From the NCBI GenBank assembly GCA_017554325.1, contig JAFZIP010000001.1, positions 214,857 to 278,856 on the forward strand: 64,000 nucleotides of DNA. Reading direction: 5' to 3'. Both the position numbers and the translations under genes were made by a program. This DNA is from Bacteroidales bacterium. Lineage in GTDB: Bacteria > Bacteroidota > Bacteroidia > Bacteroidales > WCHB1-69. How positions within the stretch are numbered: the stretch's first letter is position 1; every line of letters begins with the position of its first letter. The notes under the pieces were generated by a model, which saw only the letters and a list, made by a program, of their open reading frames with translations, made no database searches and was not told where the DNA came from. Shown piece after piece: positions 1 through 8,160 of the stretch.

Positions 1-653
1 GAACGAGTGGTGGTATAATTCAGAAAATGATCCGCGTAAATAGCATCGAAAGGTTTGGCCACTCGCTCCAGACGCGGCATCGATGTACTGCTGTTCAGGT
101 GGATTTTCACCGTCATATTCTGGTAAACCTTCAAGGTCTGCTGCACGGGATTATAGGCAAACGGGTAGCAGTGGACAGCCACGCCGCGGAAATCGCGCAG
201 ATGATAGGGATCTCCCAACTCCACCATGTCATTGAACAGGAAGCGGTTATCCTGATAGGCGGCTCCTTTCTGGTAAGGAACCGTGGCAGGATCCACATTG
301 CGGTACAATCTTCCTTTGGAGGGAGCCAGTTTGAAATCTGTAACCAACTGGTATTCAGAGTTGAGAATCTCAGCAGTCGGGCGGCTTCCTTCCGGAATGA
401 TGATGGAAAATGCCGACTGGAGCAGCTCCGGCGTACCGACACTCTCTATCGGATAGGCATCCTTCATCACCAGATGTTGCATGGTTTCTCCGTTAACCTC
501 AACGGTACGGGTTTGATACTCGGGGAATTGAACATTGATGACAACTTCAGAATTGGAAGATGAAACTACCGTATAGGTAATCTGTGCGTAAGATGCAACC
601 GTCAGTCCTAAAAACATGACGACCATTGCTAAAAATGCTGTGTATTTGCGCAT
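1..653 (-). CDS. Gingipain-type C25 peptidase, N-terminal propeptide part (partial)
   Basis: About 217 N-terminal residues of a secreted protein whose gene runs off the left edge. It starts at ATG 653-651 with a signal peptide (MRKYTAFLAMVVMFLG, cleavage near ASYAQ). The rest resembles the C25 (gingipain) propeptide: PEGSRPTAEIL, the stretch LAPSKGRLYRNVDPATVPY, then LGDPYHLRDFRGVAVHCYPF and YNPVQQTLKVYQNMTVKI. In this family the propeptide precedes a cysteine protease domain and usually a type IX secretion C-terminal domain; neither is in the window. A consensus -7 promoter lies 26 bp upstream. The family call rests on the propeptide only, so an inactive C25-like secretion factor such as PorU is also possible. 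Confidence 0.75.
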   Translation of the reverse strand, partial: MRKYTAFLAMVVMFLGLTVASYAQITYTVVSSSNSEVVINVQFPEYQTRTVEVNGETMQHLVMKDAYPIESVGTPELLQSAFSIIIPEGSRPTAEILNSEYQLVTDFKLAPSKGRLYRNVDPATVPYQKGAAYQDNRFLFNDMVELGDPYHLRDFRGVAVHCYPFAYNPVQQTLKVYQNMTVKIHLNSSTSMPRLERVAKPFDAIYADHFLNYTTTR

Positions 654-678
654 AAATCTATTGGTTAAAAATAAGGCG

Positions 679-686
679 CAAAAGTA
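679..686 (-). promoter_or_regulatory. -7 element TACTTTTG for the C25 protease gene
   Basis: The minus strand reads TACTTTTGCGCC, a match to the Bacteroidota -7 consensus TAnnTTTG, 26 bp upstream of the start codon at 653. No clear -33 element was seen. Confidence 0.65.
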
Positions 687-760
687 CAAAAAAGAATCTC
701 TTTTTGGCATGATATCCAAAAAAAATGACAGGCACGTGTAGAAGTCTCCGGGCAAACAAA

Positions 761-785
761 AGAGGCGCACCGTTGGTGCGCCTCT
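761..785 (-). terminator. Intrinsic terminator of the POT transporter gene
   Basis: Perfect 11-bp stem (AGAGGCGCACC / GGTGCGCCTCT) with a 3-nt loop. On the minus strand it is followed by TTTTGTTTG. It sits 32 bp beyond the stop codon at 817 and ends the trxA-POT transcript. Confidence 0.8.
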
Positions 786-816
786 GCATTTATACAATAT
801 TATATAAGTGTCTCAA

Positions 817-2481
817 TTATTTCGTCACTCTCTCCAGCCATTTCACCATGCCCAGCATGATAGCCATGGAAATGAAGCATACGATAGCAAAGACAGCCCA
901 ACAGTATTCAATCGGCCATGCATTGTACATCACGGGGCCAAGCCAAATCAGCAGGTTGCCGATGGCGGTAGCGCCAAGCCACAGACCCTGGCACAATCCC
1001 ACCAAGTGGCGCGGAGCCACTTTGGAGACGAATGAAAGACCCAGCGGAGAGATGAACAACTCTGCTACAGTCAAGAAGAAGTAGGTTACCAAAAGCACCC
1101 ACGGGGCAGCTTTGGCAAGACCGGCGGCGGTCATTTGGGCCAAATCCATAGCGCGGAACTCTGTACCGGAAGGATAGTTGTTCACGATGGAGATAATCAT
1201 CAGGAAGAGGTAAGCCATACCGGCGATAGCCATACCGATGGCAATCTTACGCGGCGTGGAAATCGGTTTGCCTCTGCGGGCCAAAGCGGCGAAGATGACC
1301 ATGATGATAGGCGTCAGCACAATCACGAAGAACGGATTCAAAGCTTGCCAGATTTCAGGAGCAATCTTCTCAGTTTGGACGAAATCGCGGGCAAACACGG
1401 ACAGAGACTGTCCGTTCTGGTGGAATGAGAACCAGAAGAACACAGCGATACCCAGCACGGCAAACAAAGCATACAAACGTTGTTTGATTTCTTTGGCCAT
1501 AGCTTGTTTCTCTTCAGCAGTGTATTCCACCACCTGAGCTTGCTCTTTCTTGGCGGGTTGCGGCAGTTTGTACTTGTTGGTCAAGAAGATAACCAAAGAG
1601 ATGACCATAGCTAATACAGAAGCGATGAAGGAGAAGTGTACACCTTGGTTGAACACGGTGATGTAGTCGGAGCAGAAAGCAGCGGTATCAGTAAAGTTGT
1701 AACCGCTTTGGAGCACAGCCTGCATGGTTTCCGTGAACTTTTGGGTCTCTTGGCCATTGGCGAGGAATTGGTGGCACAAGCCGGACATGTCGGCATTATA
1801 CACCAGATGGTGAGCTTTCAGCCACCACTCGCGCAGGAACGGAGCGATGAACGGGGCGAAGAAACCGCCGATGTTGATGAACACGTAGAAAATCTGGAAA
1901 CCGGAGTCGCGGCGATCTTTGGCCTCTGCCAACGCCTCGGGGCCCTTCTTGGCAGCCTCAGCCTCGAACTCGTCGTACAGTTTGCCGACGATAGCCTGCA
2001 AGTTGCCTTTGAACAAACCGTTACCAAACGCAATAAACAACAGAGCCATGCAGGTGATGATGAGAATCGTCCACCAGCCGGCACCACTGTCAAGGATAGC
2101 GCCCTCGGCGGTCTTGCTGAACAATGGAATAGCCATCACCACATAGCCGATGGCCATGATGATCAAACCCCATTGAATGGTCTTGTTGTAGTTCTGGGTC
2201 TTGTCGGCAATGATACCGCCCACCAAGCTCAGCACGTAGATGCCGAAGTAGAAGACGGAATAGATGACACCGGCTGTTCCGTCGGGAAGACCGAACTTGG
2301 AAACGAGGAAGAGCAGCAGCACGGCGTTCATGATGTAGTAACCGAAGCGCTCACCCATGTTGCTCAAAGCGGCGGCAATCAAACCTTTCGGATGGTGCAG
2401 TCTGGCTTCGCGAACATAGTAAATCAAAAACGGTATGATGACAATCGTACCGATGATGCAAATTAATAAAGCTGTATTCAT
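817..2481 (-). CDS. POT/PTR family proton-coupled oligopeptide transporter
   Basis: Inner-membrane proton:di/tripeptide symporter of 554 residues. The family signature ExxERFxYY appears as NMGERFGYY near residue 45, followed by a run of hydrophobic segments consistent with 12 or more membrane spans. The C-terminal half has LFISPLGLSFVSKVAP, another typical POT segment. A soluble-looking loop of about 90 residues (around 215-280) makes it longer than the roughly 500-residue E. coli DtpA type; such longer forms are common in Bacteroidota. It begins 24 bp after the trxA stop on the same strand, so the two are probably co-transcribed, and a strong terminator follows it. Family is secure; substrate preference is not. 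Confidence 0.93.
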   Translation of the reverse strand: MNTALLICIIGTIVIIPFLIYYVREARLHHPKGLIAAALSNMGERFGYYIMNAVLLLFLVSKFGLPDGTAGVIYSVFYFGIYVLSLVGGIIADKTQNYNKTIQWGLIIMAIGYVVMAIPLFSKTAEGAILDSGAGWWTILIITCMALLFIAFGNGLFKGNLQAIVGKLYDEFEAEAAKKGPEALAEAKDRRDSGFQIFYVFINIGGFFAPFIAPFLREWWLKAHHLVYNADMSGLCHQFLANGQETQKFTETMQAVLQSGYNFTDTAAFCSDYITVFNQGVHFSFIASVLAMVISLVIFLTNKYKLPQPAKKEQAQVVEYTAEEKQAMAKEIKQRLYALFAVLGIAVFFWFSFHQNGQSLSVFARDFVQTEKIAPEIWQALNPFFVIVLTPIIMVIFAALARRGKPISTPRKIAIGMAIAGMAYLFLMIISIVNNYPSGTEFRAMDLAQMTAAGLAKAAPWVLLVTYFFLTVAELFISPLGLSFVSKVAPRHLVGLCQGLWLGATAIGNLLIWLGPVMYNAWPIEYCWAVFAIVCFISMAIMLGMVKWLERVTK

Positions 2482-2505
2482 ATTTAGAAGATTAAAAAAT
2501 TGATT

Positions 2506-2820
2506 TTACAGATACTTTTTGACCTTTTCCACGATGAGGTCCTTGGGGACGAGGCCCACGAGGCTATCCACCACCTCTTTGTTCTTCACGAAGACCAGCA
2601 TGGGGATGTTCATCACGCCGAACTGCATGGCGAGGTCATTGTTTTCGTCGGTGTCGCACTTGCCGATGACGGCCTGGCCTTCAAATTCGGCGGCCACTTC
2701 TTCGACAACCGGTCCGAGGTGGCGACAAGGTCCGCACCAGGGGGCCCAGAAGTCGATTACCACCAGTTTATCACCGTTAATCAGTGATTCAAAGTTACTT
2801 GAGTCAATTGCTAATGCCAT
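2506..2820 (-). CDS. trxA: Thioredoxin
   Basis: Cytoplasmic thiol-disulfide oxidoreductase of 104 residues, the normal thioredoxin length. The active site WCGPC is at about residues 29-33 within the typical VIDFWAPWCGPC strand-helix junction, and the cis-proline loop is MNIPMLVF. There is no signal peptide. It reduces protein disulfides such as those of ribonucleotide reductase using thioredoxin reductase. A -7 promoter element lies about 40 bp upstream, and the downstream peptide transporter is probably in the same transcript. Confidence 0.95.
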   Translation of the reverse strand: MALAIDSSNFESLINGDKLVVIDFWAPWCGPCRHLGPVVEEVAAEFEGQAVIGKCDTDENNDLAMQFGVMNIPMLVFVKNKEVVDSLVGLVPKDLIVEKVKKYL

Positions 2821-2858
2821 AATAATGTATTTTTAGGATTAATAAAATTTCAAAGTCG

Positions 2859-2866
2859 CAAAAATA
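2859..2866 (-). promoter_or_regulatory. -7 element TATTTTTG for trxA
   Basis: Minus-strand TATTTTTGCGAC, a perfect TAnnTTTG match 38 bp upstream of the trxA start codon. Confidence 0.65.
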
Positions 2867-2968
2867 ATAAAATTTGGGAAATATAAACCCAATCAGTGAA
2901 GTCATCCGATAATCTTTACACATGGTTTTCTATGTGTCAATGTAATATAATTATCAAGTGGCATGTTT

Positions 2969-4717
2969 TCAAAGATGAAATCCTATGCGACTTTCTGATG
3001 ATTCTTCATTTTCAAACGTCCTTCGCATATTTTCATAATTTTTAAGCGTAGCTTTGGAAAGTGATGGCTTACATTGCGAGATTAATGTCTCTAACATCTT
3101 CTGGCTTATCATTTCTTTATTTTCAAAGGCACGAATGGCAGCCTCATTGACAATATAGGCGATGTCGCTGGCAACATAACATTCGGTCATGGCAGCCAAC
3201 TTTTCGTAATCAATAGACAATTCCGATGGCCTGTTTTTCAAGTGCAGTTGGAAGATGGCCTGACGCGAAACAGCATCTGGCGGAGGCAAATAAACCATGC
3301 TGTCAATGCGCCCCTTTCGTAGAACAGCTGTATCTATCATATCGGGTTGGTTGGTTGTAGCAATGACAAACACACCGTCTTTGCCACAATTGTTGAGTTG
3401 CGACAAGAACTCATTCACCTCCCCCGCCTGATAAGTATTATTAGAAATACTTCGTTTAGGAACCAGGGCATCGAACTCGTCAAAACACAAAATCGAAGGG
3501 GATTTCTTTCGTGCTTCATCAAACAGGTTCCCAATTTTTTCCTGGGAGCCGTGAATATAAACACTTGCTAAATCTGAAGCTTTGACATACTTGTAAAAAC
3601 AACCCGTTTCCTCGGCAAATTTTTCGGCAAAAAAGCTTTTTCCGCATCCCGGCGGTCCATATAGCAACATGCCATTCGGAATGGATATTCCATATTCTTT
3701 CGCACGATCTCTGTTTTTAAGAATATTTATCACATTGGAATAGAGCATCTCTTTGAGATCTTGCATTCCTGCCACATCGTCAAACCCTTTGCCAGAAGAT
3801 GCATTCTCGCTCTGTTTCACCGAATGAGCCTGCTTGTTAACGAATACATCCTGGGCAATATGACAATCGTCAAAGGCATCTAACAATTCTTGTGCAGACT
3901 GAAAACGCAAGGCAGGATCAAATTGGGTCGCCTTGACAATAATCTTAAGTAAATCATCGTTCAACTCAAACATATCAACATCGGGGAAAACCAATGGTCT
4001 CTTTTGCATTTCCAACAAGAGATAATCTCGCATCCCCGAATCAGATATGGCTTCATAATACGCCCAAGGCAAACATCCAAATAACATTTGAAACATAACA
4101 AGGCCCACGGAATATATGTCCGACTGGACGGTTTTGATTCCTTGTCGCAACTCGGGCGCGACAAGGAAAGGATTTCGCCGTGAAACATCTATATCACAAA
4201 TATCCTGGCTTAGGTAACGGCTAAGACTGAAATCCGTAAGAATACATCGATCTCCGGCCCCGGACAAATCCATCATAATATTGTCCAACGTGATACCATT
4301 GTGAATAATAGGATCTTTCTGCGTATGCATATACTGTAAGGCCGACAAAATCGACTTGACAACTTTCTTGACTTCAAATACAGACAAATGCCCAGAGCGG
4401 TTGAGCTTGGCCATCAATGACTCGGCACTCACATAATCGGTCACAAGAATGCTATATTGCCGACTTTGCAAAATAGTTTGCACGCTGTTAACATAGCAAT
4501 TGATATTAGGGTGACTGAGCTGCCTGCGGATTGCAATTTCATTGGGTTGACCCTCCTCGTTGAGACAAGAAGCAGGAAGTTTTTCATTGTCAATGAGTTT
4601 TAAGATACGCAAACACCCTTTCTCATCCCTAACGGAATAGATTTCACCATTGTTCTGCGACTGGAGCGGAAACACCACTGTATATTGGAATATCCTTTGA
4701 TTCTTTCTGAATAACAT
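2969..4717 (-). CDS. Pseudokinase-AAA+ ATPase fusion protein
   Basis: 582-residue cytoplasmic protein with two domains. Residues about 10-285 have a Ser/Thr protein kinase fold: a lysine in the VAIK position (RILK, K40), alpha-C glutamate E60, DFS at 162-164 in place of DFG, APE at 187-189. The HRD catalytic motif reads HNG (139-141), so the catalytic aspartate is gone, although the metal-binding Asn (N146) and Asp (D162) remain. Residues about 310-575 are a classical AAA domain of the Cdc48/FtsH type: VAGM, Walker A GPPGCGKS (354-361), Walker B ILCFDEFDAL (409-418), sensor TTNQPD and two SRH arginines in RKGRID. It starts 4 bp after the Hsp70 stop as the last gene of the operon. I infer an ATP-driven unfoldase or remodeller with a regulatory, probably non-catalytic, kinase-like domain. 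Confidence 0.85.
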   Translation of the reverse strand: MLFRKNQRIFQYTVVFPLQSQNNGEIYSVRDEKGCLRILKLIDNEKLPASCLNEEGQPNEIAIRRQLSHPNINCYVNSVQTILQSRQYSILVTDYVSAESLMAKLNRSGHLSVFEVKKVVKSILSALQYMHTQKDPIIHNGITLDNIMMDLSGAGDRCILTDFSLSRYLSQDICDIDVSRRNPFLVAPELRQGIKTVQSDIYSVGLVMFQMLFGCLPWAYYEAISDSGMRDYLLLEMQKRPLVFPDVDMFELNDDLLKIIVKATQFDPALRFQSAQELLDAFDDCHIAQDVFVNKQAHSVKQSENASSGKGFDDVAGMQDLKEMLYSNVINILKNRDRAKEYGISIPNGMLLYGPPGCGKSFFAEKFAEETGCFYKYVKASDLASVYIHGSQEKIGNLFDEARKKSPSILCFDEFDALVPKRSISNNTYQAGEVNEFLSQLNNCGKDGVFVIATTNQPDMIDTAVLRKGRIDSMVYLPPPDAVSRQAIFQLHLKNRPSELSIDYEKLAAMTECYVASDIAYIVNEAAIRAFENKEMISQKMLETLISQCKPSLSKATLKNYENMRRTFENEESSESRIGFHL

Positions 4718-4721
4718 AATT

Positions 4722-7226
4722 TTATGATTTAAGTGGGTGTAAAAATGTTGAATTATTATCGTCTATAAGTTCCTGAATTTGAATAGATAGGGCATGAAGT
4801 TGCTCTTCGTTTGGATTATTGATCATCATATTTTTGCCGCATTGTATCAAATATCGGGCTCTTTGGGAATCTCTCCATTTGATATTGCCGAAGTTATTAT
4901 CGCAATACTCAATAAATCCCATACACATATACAACAAATTATGCTGAACATACAATGTTTGGATTTGCTCAATAAAATCCTTTGCCTGCTCTACGTTTTT
5001 GGAAAGCAGGACTTGATCGCGCCTGATACGCAGTTGCTGGAAAGCATCACTGGAAATCGGAAGTCCTTGGCGGTTATTAGCCATTTCCAACAACTCAAAT
5101 CTCTCCCTGATTTCCTTCTCTTTGTAAACCCACTCAGCGTCTGCTTCTTTGTCTTCGATTTTTCTGAGCACCTCTTTCAAATGCTGCAAAACGGCCTTCT
5201 TCTCGGGATTATTTTTCCCTGATTCAAGCTGATAATTCAATTCTGATTCCAAATCATCAGTTTTAATGCCAATTTCATTTAAACGGTTGATACTTTTCTG
5301 CGCGTCATGCAACATACGGGGAATTTGCGTTTCAGCATCCTGAACACTCTGCTTCTTACTGGTATCCAACTGCTTGGAAACCGTAAAATCAATAACAGGG
5401 AAATAAATATCCATCGTCATTTGTTCGGAAGCGTTTACACTGAGCGTGATGTCAACCGGGCTGTTAACTGGGATCAACGCTCGAACGTCCTCCCCAGTTA
5501 CAACGATATCGGCCACATACTCATATAGGGTTGCTGTCCGCTCTATGTTTGGACTGTCTTCGCACTGATAGACCGGAATAGTCAGTTTGTCTTCCGACAT
5601 TCCTGGTCTTAATGGGGATGAGGTGTAAAGATTGTTGATCACCCCGACAGCTGGCAGAGGCTTGTTTTTTTCCAGGCCTATGGCCCCTTTGAAAACCAAT
5701 TTGTCCTTTTCCATATCAAGCATGGCCACTCCTATGTTATATGGCATCAACGCAGAACCCACTTTCGTTCCCTGCAAGATGGTAAACTCGGCAGGAAAAC
5801 ACGGAATTTGCATGCCCTGGTCATTGTAACAGGTAATGATGAATGTGTTTGATTTCCCTTCTATCAGGTTGATCTCAATCACGTCACCAAGCCTATTGAT
5901 GCTTACTTTCCCGCTTGACCATGCATAATCCGAACGGGAAATCTCTATTTGGACATGCTCGGGGGGTGTCATTCCTGGAGAATTGGACGAGATTTTCACA
6001 CTTACCCACTCCTGCTGCTCCACAGTTGTCGCCTCATAATCGACATCTAACAGAATTTCATTATCTTCCGTCAGAATTGAAGCATCTTCTATTGCATTAA
6101 TCGTGGAAGCATACAATGCAGCACCTGTGGCAACAGCCGTCATCGGATTGATACTGGTATCAAGATTGGGAGAGATCTGCTCTCTCAACATCTGCCGGAT
6201 GAGAGGAGAATAGGTCGGCCCACCTATTAAAATCAGACGGTCAATGTCGCTGCCCCGCAAACTATTCCTGTCCAATAAACTTTTACAAATATCTATCGCC
6301 TTCTGGAACACCGGGCGCATAACATCAAAAAGCTGCGACTGTGACACTGTCATGTCAAGTTCAATCTCTTCTCCGTTATCATCTATTCCGAGATCACCAA
6401 GGTTGGATAGAATATCCTCGCTGGATTTGAATGAGAGCTGATTTTTCACCTCCTCTGCGTATGTCTTCATTGCTTCGCGGAATACTGTGTTTCTTTCCTT
6501 GTCGGCAAGAATATTTCCGATCGCATAGCAGTTTGTCAAATGAGGAATGATGATTTTATCCACTACGGCGGCGTCAAGATCCTTGCCTCCCAAATAATTG
6601 TCTCCGGCGGTATCATAAACCTGTAAAATGCCGTCTTTTGCCTTCAAAAGGGCAACATCAAAAGTTCCGCCACCGAAATCAAAGACCAGCCACGTCCCAT
6701 TTTTATTTTCCGAAGACAACCCGTACGCATAAGCGGCAGCAATAGGCTCTTGCAATAGTTCACAATGGTCAAAACCTGCCATTTGGGCAGCTTGGATAGT
6801 GGCTGTTTTTTGGCCAACGGTAAACTTTGCGGGTACGGTGATGACTACAGACCGAACCGTCTCATCTGTGACAAAAGACTTAAGGGCCATGAGAACTTCC
6901 GATGATAATTGCTCCGAAGTGAGAACCAGTTCACTACTGGTGCATTTGTAAACCATGTCTGTCCCCATTGTACGTTTAAACTCCACAAAAGTGTTGGAAG
7001 AATTGTCCGCCCAGTTTTTTGTGGCTCGGCGTTTGTCACTCTTCATGGTATTATACGCAGCATCTCCAACTTTAACACTTCCTTTCTTGTTAATGGAAAC
7101 ACATGAGGGCAAAGTCTCTTTCAATGTGTCGGTTTTGATAACTACCGGTTCACCTTTTTCCATGCGGCAGATTGAAGAATTTGTTGTTCCCAAATCAATG
7201 CCATAATCAATTTTAATACGTTTCAT
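4722..7226 (-). CDS. Hsp70 (DnaK-like) chaperone with extra beta-rich insert
   Basis: 834-residue Hsp70 family protein, about 200 longer than DnaK. The ATPase domain (about 1-380) looks intact: DYGIDLGTTNS phosphate-1 motif, EFKRTMG with the K70-type lysine, VPAKF, FDFGGGTFD phosphate-2 motif and LILIGGPTYSP adenosine motif. After it comes a beta-strand-rich segment of about 100 residues (about 390-490) not found in DnaK, then a segment like the substrate-binding beta domain, then a long charged helical C-terminus (about 640-834). It has no EEVD-like tail or signal peptide, so it is cytoplasmic. It starts 9 bp after the GrpE-like gene and ends 4 bp before the pseudokinase-AAA gene. This is not the housekeeping dnaK, which normally sits with dnaJ; it looks like a specialised paralogue. 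Confidence 0.9.
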   Translation of the reverse strand: MKRIKIDYGIDLGTTNSSICRMEKGEPVVIKTDTLKETLPSCVSINKKGSVKVGDAAYNTMKSDKRRATKNWADNSSNTFVEFKRTMGTDMVYKCTSSELVLTSEQLSSEVLMALKSFVTDETVRSVVITVPAKFTVGQKTATIQAAQMAGFDHCELLQEPIAAAYAYGLSSENKNGTWLVFDFGGGTFDVALLKAKDGILQVYDTAGDNYLGGKDLDAAVVDKIIIPHLTNCYAIGNILADKERNTVFREAMKTYAEEVKNQLSFKSSEDILSNLGDLGIDDNGEEIELDMTVSQSQLFDVMRPVFQKAIDICKSLLDRNSLRGSDIDRLILIGGPTYSPLIRQMLREQISPNLDTSINPMTAVATGAALYASTINAIEDASILTEDNEILLDVDYEATTVEQQEWVSVKISSNSPGMTPPEHVQIEISRSDYAWSSGKVSINRLGDVIEINLIEGKSNTFIITCYNDQGMQIPCFPAEFTILQGTKVGSALMPYNIGVAMLDMEKDKLVFKGAIGLEKNKPLPAVGVINNLYTSSPLRPGMSEDKLTIPVYQCEDSPNIERTATLYEYVADIVVTGEDVRALIPVNSPVDITLSVNASEQMTMDIYFPVIDFTVSKQLDTSKKQSVQDAETQIPRMLHDAQKSINRLNEIGIKTDDLESELNYQLESGKNNPEKKAVLQHLKEVLRKIEDKEADAEWVYKEKEIRERFELLEMANNRQGLPISSDAFQQLRIRRDQVLLSKNVEQAKDFIEQIQTLYVQHNLLYMCMGFIEYCDNNFGNIKWRDSQRARYLIQCGKNMMINNPNEEQLHALSIQIQELIDDNNSTFLHPLKS

Positions 7227-7235
7227 AATATTTTT

Positions 7236-8144
7236 TTAAAGATTTTGATTTACTGTTATTTGCGCAGCTTGAATCATCTTGCCGCAATAGTTGATTTGTG
7301 GTTTGATTATTCCTGTAATGATTTGCACACCTTCTGCAAGAGTTTCGTCTGTGACAAAATTGGCAGTCACTTTCATTCCCTCGTTATATGGTTTGGCTAA
7401 CATGTCCACTATTTCGTAGCCATTCGCCAAGAAATTGGCTTTGATGCGTTCCACCGCTTTAACCAACTGCTTGTATCCCTTGACCGAGGAATCCATCCGC
7501 AATAGGTTCGTCTCAATTCTAACGATTTCATCGGCTACCTTCAGCACCAACCCATGACTTTCTTGCAACGCTGCCGCATCAAGATTAGCCGTTTGGCTGT
7601 CCATCAACTGGAGCCACAGACAATCCAGTTTAGCAATATCTCTTTGTATGCCAGAACAGGTTGTTTGGAGATTTTCGTATTTCGATTGCATTTTCCGAAC
7701 AGCTGCAGCCTCCTTTTTGGATTTTCTGAACAAAAACCAAGACACCATACCAACAAGGGTACAAACGATCAGAACAATTGCCAAGGTGCAGTTTGTAATT
7801 TTCTGAAATCGTAAAAACTGCATTTCAGTCTTGTAGGTTACCGTTTGTATGACGCTTCCCTGTTTTTCACTTGTTTCTTTAAGGGTGTCCATCCCCGTGA
7901 CCAAAACTTCAACATAAGAAGCCAACTTGCAATTGCTGTCACGTAAAGTCTCTATTTTCTGCTCTTGCCTCGTAACCATAATCCGAAGCTGCTCCAAATC
8001 CTTTCGTTGCTGCTGAAGCGTCAATTCCAGGACTTGCACAGCGGTAGTGTCTTTGTACGGAAGCGTGTCATTCAAAGAATGAGTGTTGCTGCCAAAAACA
8101 TTTACAGTAATAACAGATAAGATTATAAACACTAACTTTTTCAT
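7236..8144 (-). CDS. Membrane-anchored protein with GrpE-like C-terminal domain
   Basis: 302 residues from ATG 8144 (MKKLVFIILS, a signal or anchor sequence); a longer frame from 8183 lacks this feature at its N-terminus. Residues 35-110 are a predicted periplasmic coiled coil, 120-139 a membrane span (LAIVLIVCTLVGMVSWFLF), 145-215 a second helical region. The last 80 residues follow the GrpE nucleotide-exchange pattern: a helix, then G242-YEIV, about 45 residues of beta wing, and CGKMIQAAQITV, matching GrpE's G-V-E-V-I ... GR-x-I-R-x-A-x-V-x-V. It lies directly upstream of the Hsp70 gene (9 bp) and downstream of the J-like gene (16 bp). I infer a nucleotide-exchange factor tethered to the inner membrane. 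The GrpE assignment is by eye and needs a profile search. Confidence 0.65.
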   Translation of the reverse strand: MKKLVFIILSVITVNVFGSNTHSLNDTLPYKDTTAVQVLELTLQQQRKDLEQLRIMVTRQEQKIETLRDSNCKLASYVEVLVTGMDTLKETSEKQGSVIQTVTYKTEMQFLRFQKITNCTLAIVLIVCTLVGMVSWFLFRKSKKEAAAVRKMQSKYENLQTTCSGIQRDIAKLDCLWLQLMDSQTANLDAAALQESHGLVLKVADEIVRIETNLLRMDSSVKGYKQLVKAVERIKANFLANGYEIVDMLAKPYNEGMKVTANFVTDETLAEGVQIITGIIKPQINYCGKMIQAAQITVNQNL

Positions 8145-8160
8145 TGTCTTATTATTTTGT

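Noticed and set aside
27..563. Plus-strand open frame at the left edge
   Set aside because: The minus strand encodes a C25 propeptide with signal peptide and promoter over the same bases.
2915..2938. Possible terminator hairpin ACACAT...ATGTGT after the pseudokinase-AAA gene
   Set aside because: Only a 6-bp stem with an 8-nt loop and no T tract on the relevant strand.
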